Shown here: piece after piece, positions 24,677 to 33,236 of the stretch
Position numbering within the stretch: the first letter of the stretch is position 1
Layout: each line of letters begins with the position of its first letter
Source: Opitutia bacterium
GTDB lineage: Bacteria; Verrucomicrobiota; Verrucomicrobiia; Opitutales; Opitutaceae
Direction of reading: 5' to 3'
DNA length: 64,000 nt
Assembly: GCA_016190985.1 (NCBI GenBank)
Contig: JACPPI010000027.1
Coordinates: 1-64,000, forward strand
Translations under genes and position numbers: made by a program
The notes under the pieces: generated by a model
The model's input: only the letters and a program-made list of their open reading frames with translations
Told to the model about the DNA's origin: nothing
The model's database searches: none

Positions 24677-26703
24677 GGAAAGGTGATGCGGAAGGTAGCG
24701 CCGGGGCGGCCGCTGTCAGGCACAATGATGGTGGCCTTGTGTTCGTGCAAGATATCCGCGCACACGGCCAGGCCGAGGCCCATGCCCTTGGTCTTGGTGG
24801 ACTCGAAGGGGTGGAACAGCCGGCCGCGCTGGTCGGCGGGGATGCCGGGGCCGTTGTCGCTGATCTCCAGGATGACGCTGCCGTTGGGGGAATTCCGGGT
24901 GCGGAGCTCCACGCGGCGGCCGGACTCGTGCGGTTCAACGGTCCCCTTCGGCTCGAACGCCTGAAAGGCGTTGATGAGGAGATTGATGATCACCTGGCGG
25001 AGGGCGCTGGCGTCGGCCCAGATGGTGTCCGCCGTGGCGTCAAGATTGCTGACGATCGCCACCCGTGCCTCGGTGGCGCGCGTGAGCATCAGGTCGACGG
25101 TCTCGCGCGCCACGGCGTGCAGGGAGACGCGCTCCATCTGGTGCCGGCGGGGGTTGGAGAGGTCGAGGAGCTGCTGGGTGAGGCTGTCGATGCGGTCCAC
25201 CTCGGCGGGGATGAGGACCTTGAAACGGCGGCGGAACTCCGGGTCCTCAAACCGCGTGGGCAGGAGATGGGCGAAGGTCTTGATCGAGACCAGCGGGTTG
25301 CGGATCTCGTGGGCGAGGCTGGCGCCCAGCAGGCCGATGGTGGCGAGCTGCTCGGACTGGCGGGCCTGCCGCGTGAGGCGGGAGCGCGCGAGGATGTTGT
25401 CCATGAACTCGGCGATTTCCCGGACCTGCTGCACCTCGGGGTAGGTGAAGGGCCGGTGGTTCACCTTGGCGCCGAGGACGAGCAGCAGCGACGGCGCCTT
25501 GCTGTCGCGCGGGGCGGTGACGGCCAGGCCGAGGCCAAACTCGGTGAGAAAATGGCGGAGGTCGACGAGGCCGGGCTCGGCGCGCTGGCGCATGAGGCTC
25601 TCGGGCGTGCTCCAGCCGGACCGGCAGAGGGCGGCGTGCGCCGGCCGGTCCTTGGCGAACTCGATGTCACTCGCCAGATACTGTTCGCCGCTGTCGAACA
25701 ACAGCCGGACGAAACGGGCCTGCGCCCAGGCGCACAGCAGGCGCTCGAACACGGTCACCAGCTTGTCCGGGCTGGGCTCGCTGCGCGCGGCCTCGAGCAG
25801 GGCGCCGCGCAGCTCGGCGATGTGCTGCCTGGCCGTGAGGCGGAACCACTCGCGCGTCTTGCGCTCCAGCAGGAAGGCGAAGGAGCTGCCCACGGCGACA
25901 CTGAGCAGGAGGCTGGCGGCGGGCGGCAGGAGGTTTTGCAGAAGATAGTCCAGCCCGACGATCCCCAGCCCCAGCACGAGCACGAGCACGAGCCGCTGGG
26001 CCAGGGACAGGAAAATCTGCCGGGCGTCGAAGACGCGGTGGACCGTGACCGCCCAGGCCGTGAGACCATAGAAAATCAGAATGATCAGCGGGGTCAGCCG
26101 GGGCAGGAAACGCAGGTCGAAATAGTTGCCCACAGCGGAAACGATGATGACGACAAAACAGGCAATACCGGCGTTCAAAATTAAAAACTGAAGCTCAAGT
26201 CGGCGAAGGCCCGTTTGGGTCCGCCACTGCCGGTAGGTCTGAAAGACCAAATGCAGATATAGCGCTAGACTGACAACGGTGTAAACTTGATAGCCAGAGC
26301 CGCGGAGTTCGGCTCCGGGCCTTGACTCCGGGGGGATGAAATATTTCGTGAAACAAAGACCGGCCAGGACACAGCCGATCCCAAACCAGGCGGCCGCTTG
26401 GGTTCTGAGCCCAACCTTGCGCCCCTCAGAGATCAGGATCGATTCCTTCATGCTCCAGATAAGCAGTGGGAAGAAAGCCCCCACCGCCGAGGCCGCTCTT
26501 ATCCAAGGAACAGGATTGCCCGTTGCACCAACCTGGAGCTGCTGGCCGGCGCGCATGGCCATGAAAACACAATAGAGCCATATGCCCGCATTCACTGATG
26601 CGAGCGAGAAAGCTTGGTTGATCGTCCGTCGGGGATTGTTCCACCAGATGACCGCGCCAAAGGCCAAAGTCAGCAAGGAGGCGGAGAGAATTAATACAGG
26701 CAT
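24655..26703 (-). CDS. Membrane sensor histidine kinase (7TM N-terminus, GAF-like linker)
   Basis: 682 residues. Seven to eight hydrophobic helices in the first 285 residues (PVLILSASLLTLAFGAVIWW to SLLLSVAVGSSFAFLL), then a GAF-like segment (about 300-430) and a complete kinase core: H-box LAHEIRNPLVSIKTF, N-box INLLINAFQAF, G1 DNGPGIPADQRG, G2 KGMGLGLAV. The architecture resembles PrsK-like kinases. The start codon overlaps the stop codon of the ketosynthase-like gene (TAATG), and its end overlaps the pseudokinase gene, so three proteins are made from one coupled mRNA. A cognate regulator may be the REC-kinase hybrid at 30-31 kb. Confidence 0.88.
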   Translation of the reverse strand: MPVLILSASLLTLAFGAVIWWNNPRRTINQAFSLASVNAGIWLYCVFMAMRAGQQLQVGATGNPVPWIRAASAVGAFFPLLIWSMKESILISEGRKVGLRTQAAAWFGIGCVLAGLCFTKYFIPPESRPGAELRGSGYQVYTVVSLALYLHLVFQTYRQWRTQTGLRRLELQFLILNAGIACFVVIIVSAVGNYFDLRFLPRLTPLIILIFYGLTAWAVTVHRVFDARQIFLSLAQRLVLVLVLGLGIVGLDYLLQNLLPPAASLLLSVAVGSSFAFLLERKTREWFRLTARQHIAELRGALLEAARSEPSPDKLVTVFERLLCAWAQARFVRLLFDSGEQYLASDIEFAKDRPAHAALCRSGWSTPESLMRQRAEPGLVDLRHFLTEFGLGLAVTAPRDSKAPSLLLVLGAKVNHRPFTYPEVQQVREIAEFMDNILARSRLTRQARQSEQLATIGLLGASLAHEIRNPLVSIKTFAHLLPTRFEDPEFRRRFKVLIPAEVDRIDSLTQQLLDLSNPRRHQMERVSLHAVARETVDLMLTRATEARVAIVSNLDATADTIWADASALRQVIINLLINAFQAFEPKGTVEPHESGRRVELRTRNSPNGSVILEISDNGPGIPADQRGRLFHPFESTKTKGMGLGLAVCADILHEHKATIIVPDSGRPGATFRITFPCPPPSS

Positions 26704-27905
26704 TATTGTTCGATCACCAAGGCGGAGTTGCTGCCAGCCAGGCCATGGGTGTTGACCAACGCCACTTTCACCGACACGCGGCGTTTCTGGTTGGAGAGAT
26801 GCAAAGGGCAGGTCGGGTCTGGATTTTCCCAGTTAATCGTGGGTGGCAGCAAACTATGCATGATGCTCAGGACAGTGCTGGCGAGCTGAACGGGACCCGA
26901 GGCACCCAAGGCCGTCCCAACGGCGCCTTTGATCGAGGTAACGGGAATTTCCGCCAACCGGCGGCCAAAAACCTGCCCGAGGGCGTAGGACTCGCCCCGA
27001 TCAATGACGCGGTGGCCGGGCCCCCACGCATTGATGTAACCGACTTCTTCTGGCCTGCGACATGCATTGGCGAGGGCGGCTTGAATGGCCTCAGTTAAAC
27101 CAGCGCCGGTTAACCCGTCGTTATCATTGGCGAAACCGTGACCTGCAATCCACGCCAGAGGTTCTCTGGGGCTGTTGTCCGGCTCCAAGACAAAAATGCA
27201 AGCCCCCTCGCCTAGCACGCCTGTTGTCCGCCAAAGATCAAACGGCCGACAGGCTTTTTCCGGCAGCTCATCCGACATCGGACTAAGCTCAGAAGCATTA
27301 AATCCCAACATGGGATAATAAGCCAACGGGCATTCGCTGCCACCGGCCAGGGCCAGATTGGCCTGACCGGTGGCGATCAGTTCGGCAGCTTGACCAATCG
27401 CATCCATGCCCGAACAGCAGGAGGTTTGCACCGTGACCATGCGAGCGGAAACCTGTAATCGTTTTGCGATCTTGGCAGCTATGTTTACCGTCGAGGTCTC
27501 GTAGATGATGTTGGCGGCTTGCGAATAACGGGTGCCCCTTTTGATCACGGTCTCAATCCCCCGGCCGATTTTATCCATATCCATGATGGAAGTGCCCGTT
27601 ACTACCACGGGGTTAAGTCCGTTCAGATCAAATGGGGTGATTCCCGCGTCTTGCAGGGCCAGGATTGCGGCCGCCAGGCCGAATTGGGTGTGGCGCGACA
27701 GCCGCTTTGGGTTCTCCTCCGGGGCATAATGCTTCAGGTCGAAATCCAGCACCTCGGCGCCGATGAAAGCGCCGGCGGCGGGGTCGAACCGCGTGATGGC
27801 GCGCACGCGGCTGACCGGCTCGTTGATGCCGCGGAAGAAGGCCTCGCGGCCGATGCCCGCCGGCGTGACCGGCCCGATGCCGGTGATCTTAACGCGGCGA
27901 CGCAT
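26703..27905 (-). CDS. Beta-ketoacyl-synthase-fold protein lacking both catalytic histidines
   Basis: 400 residues from ATG 27905 (MRRRVKITGIGPVTPAGIG). Full KAS II (FabF-like) fold: nucleophilic cysteine in VQTSCCSGMDAIGQA near 162, FDLWRTTGVLGEGACIFVLE, and the conserved lysine SIKGAVGTALGASGP near 318. However, the first active-site His motif (NAHGT) reads NAWGPGH, and the second (GHxxGA) reads VGTALGA, so both His of the Cys-His-His triad are replaced (by Trp and Thr). Condensation activity is therefore doubtful; an acyl-binding, acyltransferase-like or scaffold role is possible. It heads an operon with two kinase-like proteins. Confidence 0.82.
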   Translation of the reverse strand: MRRRVKITGIGPVTPAGIGREAFFRGINEPVSRVRAITRFDPAAGAFIGAEVLDFDLKHYAPEENPKRLSRHTQFGLAAAILALQDAGITPFDLNGLNPVVVTGTSIMDMDKIGRGIETVIKRGTRYSQAANIIYETSTVNIAAKIAKRLQVSARMVTVQTSCCSGMDAIGQAAELIATGQANLALAGGSECPLAYYPMLGFNASELSPMSDELPEKACRPFDLWRTTGVLGEGACIFVLEPDNSPREPLAWIAGHGFANDNDGLTGAGLTEAIQAALANACRRPEEVGYINAWGPGHRVIDRGESYALGQVFGRRLAEIPVTSIKGAVGTALGASGPVQLASTVLSIMHSLLPPTINWENPDPTCPLHLSNQKRRVSVKVALVNTHGLAGSNSALVIEQ

Positions 27906-28254
27906 GGGGGAGGGGCGGGAGTTGGTCAGAGAGGCGTGATTCAAGGCGGTGAAGAAAAGAGGAGGTGGAGCGACGGACGGCGCCCGGGGAGACTTTGCCG
28001 GCCGGCAGGGCAGAATTCAAGGTGTGCTTGCAAAATCAACCGGCCTCCGGTTTCTGCCATTCTGAACGAAGTGAAGAATCCATGCTCTCGCTCGCGACAT
28101 GATGTTCGATGCCGTGGATCCTTCGCTCCGCTCAGGATGACAAACCTGTTTTGCAAACACGCTCTAGTTGGGGGACAATGATGGCGACGGCAAGCCTCGG
28201 CATTGCAAAAGAGATTTGCGCCGTAGTCGGTGCGGACCCACAAAGGCGAACCGT
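27906..28254. other. Intergenic region with repeat, divergent promoters expected
   Basis: 349 bp between the ketosynthase-like gene (-) and the nucleotidyltransferase gene (+). The centre is occupied by a TCATCCTGAGCG-type element (28056-28145). Outside it I see no ORF and no clear promoter hexamers, although both genes must start here. Confidence 0.4.
28056..28145. repeat. TCATCCTGAGCG-type inverted repeat element
   Basis: Arms GCCATTCTGAACGAAGTGAA (left) and CTTCGCTCCGCTCAGGATGA (right) pair imperfectly. Homologous to the elements at 19606 and 46924; related to the TCATTGCGAG element at 37859. Confidence 0.75.
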
Positions 28255-29136
28255 ATGACTGCCGTCGAATTCGAAGCCCGGGTTGTCGCATGGGCGCGCA
28301 CACTTCCCGACCTTGAGGCGCTCGTGCAGATCGGCTCACGCGTGCAACCGGGTGCAGAGGTTGATGCCTGGTCCGATTGGGACTACCAGCTCATCGTCCG
28401 CCAACCCTCCCGTTACCACAACCGCGACTGGCCGGCGCAGATCGCCCCTTGTTGGTCGGCGCACTTCGAGCGGACTGAGCGGGCGGTGACCAAGCTCAGC
28501 GCTGTATTCGCCTGGGGATGGGAAGCCGATTTCGTGCTGTTATCCGCTTGGCAGATGAAACTGGTCTGCTTTGCCATGCGACACCCGGCGGGGCAGAACT
28601 GGTTTCCCCAGATATTGCGCCGGGGGATCCACAATTTGCGGTTGGTCGCCGGCCTCGGCTACCGCGTGGTGCTCGGCGGCCCGGCGTGGGAACGACGCTA
28701 CGCCGCGCTGGCCGTGCCCTGGTCTGTGCCCGATTTTGTCGCGGAAGATTTCCAGCACCACACGGCGGCTTTTTGGCGGCATGCTGTTTGGGTCGCCAAA
28801 AAAATCCTCCGGGGCGAATTGCGCGCGGCCCTGCGCTGGTCGCAGGTCGAATTGCGCGAACACAGCTACGCCCTGCTCGCGGAGGAGGCGCGGCTGGAGG
28901 GCCGCACGCCCCGCCCGGAGGCGCGCAAAGCGGAGCAATGGCTCGATGCCCGGCGCTTGCAGCAGACTGCGATCGTGACTTCCATCGAGCAGGCGCAGCT
29001 GGCGCGCGCGTTGCTGGCCGAGCTGGATCTTTTCGTCGGAGTGAGCGCGAGCGTGGCGGCGCGCCGGGGGTGGGCCGTGCCGGATTACCGCGCGGTGGAG
29101 GCGTGGCTGCGCGCCGAGCTGGCGAAAGTGGCCTGA
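28255..29136 (+). CDS. Aminoglycoside 6-adenylyltransferase-like nucleotidyltransferase
   Basis: 293 residues from ATG 28255 (MTAVEFEARVVAWARTLPD). The nucleotidyltransferase core is visible as IGSRVQPGAEVDAWSDWDYQLIV (GS motif followed by the DxD metal-binding pair), and the overall length and C-terminal helical region match the ANT(6)/streptomycin adenylyltransferase group. If active it would transfer AMP from ATP to an aminoglycoside or another small molecule. No Shine-Dalgarno is clear. Whether it confers resistance cannot be told from sequence; many chromosomal relatives have unknown substrates. Repeats flank it on both sides. Confidence 0.7.
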   Translation: MTAVEFEARVVAWARTLPDLEALVQIGSRVQPGAEVDAWSDWDYQLIVRQPSRYHNRDWPAQIAPCWSAHFERTERAVTKLSAVFAWGWEADFVLLSAWQMKLVCFAMRHPAGQNWFPQILRRGIHNLRLVAGLGYRVVLGGPAWERRYAALAVPWSVPDFVAEDFQHHTAAFWRHAVWVAKKILRGELRAALRWSQVELREHSYALLAEEARLEGRTPRPEARKAEQWLDARRLQQTAIVTSIEQAQLARALLAELDLFVGVSASVAARRGWAVPDYRAVEAWLRAELAKVA

Positions 29137-29141
29137 TCCTA

Positions 29142-29263
29142 GAGGCTATCCGGAAACTGGACTCTGTGGTGGGGCAGCGTGCTGGCACGCGCTCGTTGCC
29201 CTCTGGGGCGCGACCAAGGTCGCTGGCCCACGAACACCAACGAGAGGATTTTCGGATAGCCTC
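29142..29263. repeat. 122-bp element with GAGGCTATCCG ends
   Basis: Inverted ends GAGGCTATCCGGAAA and TTTTCGGATAGCCTC (one bulge) begin 6 bp after the nucleotidyltransferase stop codon. Internal sequence contains a GGCGCGACC/GGTCGC dyad. MITE-like. Confidence 0.6.
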
Positions 29264-29675
29264 AAATTTCAGCAGTTCAATTTAACCGCAGATTTCACCG
29301 ATGGAAAACGAACCAATCATTTTACAGGAGGGCGCGGAGGAAGCAGAGATTCCGATCTCCCTTGTCAGCCATAGTCTTGGCGGCGGCTGATGCCTTTTCT
29401 CTGCGAGCTCCTGTGAAAACCTGCCTTGGCCTTTATCCGTGTTCATCCGCGAAATCCGTGGTTTCAACAGCTTTTTCCAGGCTGATGCGGACCGAAGGGT
29501 GGAGCGGGTTGACCACAACACGCCGGGATCGCCTGCCCGCAAACCAGCGCACCGGGCCGTATCCATGCCGTAGAAAACCGCGGATTACGCGGATCAACCC
29601 GGATATATCAGAGCCAAGGCCAACCCGGCACCAACCGATCTAATGAGTATTACTTAAAGATGAGACGCGGTCACA

Positions 29676-29772
29676 GGTAGGGCGAATCCTTCCGCCGCCG
29701 CCAAGACTATGGCGGACAGGCCGGATGAGCCGTGGTTCGGAGCGGCTCGTCGGGGACGACTCGCCCTACCTG
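29676..29772. repeat. REP-like pair with GTAG heads
   Basis: Outer arms AGGTAGGGCGA (left) and TCGCCCTACCT (right) are a perfect 11-bp inverted repeat 70 bp apart; inner hairpins are imperfect. Same GTAGGGCG head as at 45942, 45998 and 51619. Confidence 0.6.
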
Positions 29773-29918
29773 CCTGTCCGGCTGTTGTAACTTCAAAGGG
29801 TAATTCTCAATAATGATGCACCGGACGGCGTGGATTGAATCGGCTTGAGTTTTATCTCTAACGCCTTGATCCGTGCCTATCCGCGTCATTCGCGGGAAAT
29901 TCCGACTGAATCGTTACG

Positions 29919-29940
29919 GCTGGGGTCAGTGCGCTCCACC
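29919..29940 (-). repeat. Decayed GTGG-head REP unit
   Basis: Minus strand reads GTGGAGCGCACTGACCCCAG; one arm of the stem has mutated compared with the copy at 15231. Confidence 0.5.
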
Positions 29941-30091
29941 TCCGCGATCGCCTCATGCCAATTACTGACCGGAATCGGACTCTTCACACAAAGCTCGCGA
30001 GGGACACAAAGGCGACAGCCAGTTCAAAGTTAACCAACTCCGCGTTCTTTGCGACCTTGGTGTAAAATCTCATCTCAAATCGCAATTGGTC

Positions 30092-31234
30092 TCAGCCGGC
30101 CGCGAGCGGGAATTCGAACGAGAAGACCGTGCCGCCGCCGGGGTTGGGCTCGACCTTCATCTCGGCGTGGTGGGCGGCGGCGATGTGCCGGCAGATGGTC
30201 AGCCCCAGGCCCGTGCCGTGCGGCTTGGTGGACTCGATCGGTTTCCGCAGAATGATCTCCATGGCCTCGGGGGGCAGGCCGCCGCCGTTGTCCGCGACCG
30301 ACAGGAGGGCCCGGCCCGCCGCCTGGCGGACGGAGATGACGATCCGCTTGGCGCCGGCCTCCAGCGAGTTTTTCAGCAGATTCTGCAGGGCGCGGACGAT
30401 CTCATAGCGCACGCCGGTGATGGCGACATCCTTCTCCCCCTCGACCTCGATGCGGGCCGAGTCGAAAAACAGCACGGCGCGCGTCTCCTCGGCGACGGTG
30501 TGCAGGTTGACGGAGGCGACCTGGGACTGATGGCGGGTGCTCTGGCGCCAGGACTCGGCGAGGTGGAGGCAGAACAAGGAGCAGTGCTCCAGCCGCTCGG
30601 TGTAGTGGATGATGCGCTGGGCCGACGGCGAGTCGGCGGGCTGCCGGCGCACCTCGTCGAGCAGCATGTTGGTGTAGCCGATGGTCACGACGAGGGGGTT
30701 GCAGATGTCGTGCACCATCTCGGCGGCGGCCTGGCCGTAGCCGACCTGCATCTGGTGCTTTTTCTGCTCGGCCATGACCGACTCATACCTGCTCTCCAGG
30801 TTTTTCAGGAGGGTGGTGCGCTTCTTGCGCTCCAACGCCTGGGAGGCATGCCGCCGCACGGCGGCCTGCAGCACATCCACGTCGAAGGGCTTCTTCAGGT
30901 ATTCGTTCGCGCCGAGGCTGATCGCGGCCTGGGCGGAGGCGAGGGCGCCGTAGCCCGTCATCATGATCACGGCGGCGTCGGCGTCGATTTTGCGGAACTC
31001 CTCCAGCCCCTGGATGCCGTTCTTCTGCGGCATGCGGATGTCCATGATCACCACGGCGAATGACTCGGCCTTGGCGAGGGCGAGGCCGCGGTCCACGCGG
31101 TCGGCGGTGAACACCTCGAATTCGTCCTGCAGCAGGTAGCTCATGCTTTCGCGCGGGCCGAGCTCGTCGTCAATGACGAGAACCTTGGGGCGGCCTGAAG
31201 TCTGGGCGAGGGAGGTCGAGGTTGCGGCGAGCAT
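30092..31234 (-). CDS. Receiver-histidine kinase hybrid (REC-HisKA-HATPase)
   Basis: 380 residues from ATG 31234 (MLAATSTSLAQTSGRPKVLV); the track ORF upstream is not coding. Receiver domain about 17-135: VLVIDDE, phospho-acceptor Asp in VVIMDIRMPQKNG, MMTGYG and the KKPFD lysine. Then a coiled coil, the H-box EMVHDICNPLVVTIGY near 190, N-box LQNLLKNSLEAGA, G1 DNGGGLP and G2 GTGLGLTI, all intact. There is no membrane segment, so it is a cytoplasmic second-tier kinase, plausibly fed by the membrane kinase at 24.7-26.7 kb. That link is inferred from proximity only. Confidence 0.88.
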   Translation of the reverse strand: MLAATSTSLAQTSGRPKVLVIDDELGPRESMSYLLQDEFEVFTADRVDRGLALAKAESFAVVIMDIRMPQKNGIQGLEEFRKIDADAAVIMMTGYGALASAQAAISLGANEYLKKPFDVDVLQAAVRRHASQALERKKRTTLLKNLESRYESVMAEQKKHQMQVGYGQAAAEMVHDICNPLVVTIGYTNMLLDEVRRQPADSPSAQRIIHYTERLEHCSLFCLHLAESWRQSTRHQSQVASVNLHTVAEETRAVLFFDSARIEVEGEKDVAITGVRYEIVRALQNLLKNSLEAGAKRIVISVRQAAGRALLSVADNGGGLPPEAMEIILRKPIESTKPHGTGLGLTICRHIAAAHHAEMKVEPNPGGGTVFSFEFPLAAG

Positions 31235-31334
31235 GACGGGCAAATTTTCGTTAAACTGAAGGTTCCGCCCGTTTTGGCAATAGGAAGCTTGGCCGGGAAG
31301 CCCCCTGGCCGGTCGGCGGCTTGTTAAATAAACG

Positions 31335-32318
31335 TTATTTTCCCGCCACGCCGCGGGAGAACAGCTCCGTGATGACGTCCTCGAGGGGCACGTCCTGGAT
31401 CGTGATGTCGTCCACGGCGCCGAGGGCGAGGATCTGCTGGCACACGGCGGTGACGTGCTCGCTGGGCACATGGAGGAGGATCTCGCCGTCGTCGCAGACC
31501 TTGCATTCGCCGTGGAGCGGCTGCCAGCCGGCGGGGAAGGCGCCGTCGCGCGGCTTGAATTTGATGATGCGCTGGCGCGCTCCGGCCCCGGTGATGCGGT
31601 CGAGCGCGCCGTCGTAGATCTTCCGGCCGTGGTCGATGACGATGACACGCTCGCAGAGCGAAGAGATGTCGGCCATGTAGTGGCTCGTGAGCAGGATGGT
31701 CGTCCTGTTCTTGCGGTTGTAGTCCCGCAGAAACTGGCGGACGGCCTTCTGTGAGACGACGTCGAGGCCGATGGTGGGTTCGTCGAGGAAGAGGACGCGC
31801 GGGCGGTGGAGCAGGGCGGCGATGAGCTCCATCTTCATGCGTTCGCCGAGGGAGAGTTCGCGGACCATGACATTGAGTTTCTGCCCCACGGCGAGCAGCG
31901 TCACCAGCTCGTCGAGCGTGGCCTTGAACTGGCCCGGGGGCAGGCCGTAGATGGCGCGGAGCAGGTAGAAGGACTCGATGGCCGGCAGGTCCCACCACAG
32001 CTGGTTTTTCTGGCCGAGGACGAGCGCGAAGAGCCGGCGGTAGGCGTTCTCGCGCCGGGTCGGGTCGAAGCCCGCGACGCGCGCCGTGCCGCCGGTCGGG
32101 TAGATGAGGCCGGAGAGCATCTTGAGCGTCGTGGTCTTGCCGGCGCCGTTGGGCCCGAGGAAACCCACCAGCTCGCCCTCCGCGATGGTGAAGCTGATGT
32201 TGTCGGCCGCGCGGGTCTCCTCGAATTCGCGGTGAAACAGGCCCTTCACGCCGCCCCAGAAGCCGGGCTGCTTCTTGTAGGTGCGGAAGACGCGCGTGAG
32301 GTTCTCGACTTCGATCAT
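31335..32318 (-). CDS. ABC-2 type transporter ATP-binding protein
   Basis: 327 residues. Walker A GPNGAGKTTTLKML near 54, Q-loop LGQKNQLWW, signature LSLGERMKMELIAALLH, Walker B VLFLDEPTIGLD, switch His TSHYMADI. The N-terminal extension RVFRTYKKQPGFWGGVKGLF is typical of ATPases paired with two ABC-2 permeases of unknown cargo. No permease gene is adjacent here: the next genes are a divergent nucleosidase and the hybrid kinase, so its membrane partners must lie elsewhere. ATG 32318 fits homologues. Confidence 0.9.
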   Translation of the reverse strand: MIEVENLTRVFRTYKKQPGFWGGVKGLFHREFEETRAADNISFTIAEGELVGFLGPNGAGKTTTLKMLSGLIYPTGGTARVAGFDPTRRENAYRRLFALVLGQKNQLWWDLPAIESFYLLRAIYGLPPGQFKATLDELVTLLAVGQKLNVMVRELSLGERMKMELIAALLHRPRVLFLDEPTIGLDVVSQKAVRQFLRDYNRKNRTTILLTSHYMADISSLCERVIVIDHGRKIYDGALDRITGAGARQRIIKFKPRDGAFPAGWQPLHGECKVCDDGEILLHVPSEHVTAVCQQILALGAVDDITIQDVPLEDVITELFSRGVAGK

Positions 32319-32326
32319 GGCGGACA

Positions 32327-32360
32327 GGATTCAGGAGTCGGGAGACAGGAGCCAGAAGAA
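32327..32360. repeat. AGAGGACAG-like tract
   Basis: GGACAGGATTCAGGAGTCGG followed by GAGACAGGAGCCAG in the spacer between the divergent ABC and nucleosidase genes; degenerate member of the purine-rich family. Confidence 0.45.
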
Positions 32361-32427
32361 ATTGCCCGGAGCCACGCCCCGCAAGATTCGCCGTGTCAAT
32401 GCCGGCGAATTCCGCTACCGATGCCTG

Positions 32428-33210
32428 ATGCCCAAGCCTGCTCGCGCGCTCACGTTGATCCTGAGCGCCATGCCGTCGGAGATCCGCCTGATCCAGGCGC
32501 ATCTCCGGCGACCGAAACCGGGCCGGCACGCAGGGTTGCCCTATGTCACCGGGGTGTTGCGCGGCCGGCGGGTGGTCACGGCCGTGACCGGCGTCGGAGT
32601 CACCAACGGCGCGATGGTCACGGCGCTGTTCGTGGAAAAATTCCGCCCAACCGAGGTGCTCGTCTCGGGCACGGGCTCACGCTTTAATCTGCGGCTCCGC
32701 ACCGGCGACACGGTCATTTCGACCAAAACGATCCACCACGCCGCCGGCAACCTGACGGACCAAGGCATGATCTACCGCAAGGTGCGCGGGCCGCTCGCCG
32801 GGCAGATGACCTCGTGGTATTACCGGCCCGATCCGCGGCTGCTGCGGCTCGCCCGCGCCGCCATCGTCGGCTACGCCGCCGCGCCCGTCAGGGTGGCTGG
32901 CCGGACCTATGTGCCGCGCGTGCTGACCGGTGTGGTCGCCGCCAGCGACCTCTTCGGCGTGTCCGACGCCAAGATCGCGGACATGAGAAAGAAACTGAAC
33001 CCGGACATCATGGAGATGGAAAGCGCCGCCATCGCGCAGGTCTGCACGCAGCTCGGCGCGCCGCATCTCGTTTTCCGCGCCGGGAGCAACCGCACGCAGT
33101 CCAATCCCGGCGGCGACTACCGCCAGCTCGGCCAGACCGCCGCCGCCGCCGCCGCGCGCTGGACGGTGTATTTCACCGGCTGCCTGGCGGCAGCCACAAA
33201 GGCTCGATGA
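32428..33210 (+). CDS. 5'-methylthioadenosine/S-adenosylhomocysteine nucleosidase family protein
   Basis: 260 residues from ATG 32428 (MPKPARALTLILSAMPSEI). Nucleoside phosphorylase fold: VTGVGVTNGAMVTALFVEKF, and the family signature DIMEMESAAIAQVCTQLGAPHLVFRAGSN, where MEMES contacts the ribose. It would cleave adenine from MTA/SAH or a related nucleoside. The motif around the usual catalytic Asp (FRAGSNRTQ) differs from FRxISDxA, so substrate preference or activity may differ. It is followed by a purine permease and adenosine deaminase, fitting a purine-salvage group. Upstream residues in the track come from repeat DNA. Confidence 0.8.
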   Translation: MPKPARALTLILSAMPSEIRLIQAHLRRPKPGRHAGLPYVTGVLRGRRVVTAVTGVGVTNGAMVTALFVEKFRPTEVLVSGTGSRFNLRLRTGDTVISTKTIHHAAGNLTDQGMIYRKVRGPLAGQMTSWYYRPDPRLLRLARAAIVGYAAAPVRVAGRTYVPRVLTGVVAASDLFGVSDAKIADMRKKLNPDIMEMESAAIAQVCTQLGAPHLVFRAGSNRTQSNPGGDYRQLGQTAAAAAARWTVYFTGCLAAATKAR

Positions 33211-33236
33211 GCAATCCACGCCAAACCCGCGACAAA

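Larger units (their letters stand above)
29137..30091. other. 955-bp gene-free block made of dispersed repeats
   Basis: No credible ORF. In order: 29142-29263 element with GAGGCTATCCG / CGGATAGCCTC ends; 29283-29302 and 29425-29468 CCACGGATT-type arms (AACCGCAGATTTCACCG; CATCCGCGAAATCCGTGG); 29575-29605 another copy; 29676-29772 GTAGGGCGA...TCGCCCTAC pair; 29871-29895 GATCCGTGCCTATCCGC; 29919-29940 GTGG-head REP remnant; 29985-30065 element with AACTCCGCGTTCTTTGCGAC. Such stacking suggests a preferred landing site or a decaying locus. Confidence 0.65.

Noticed and set aside
29137-30091. Possible CRISPR array in the repeat-rich gap
   Set aside because: Repeats belong to different families, are not evenly spaced, and no cas genes are near.
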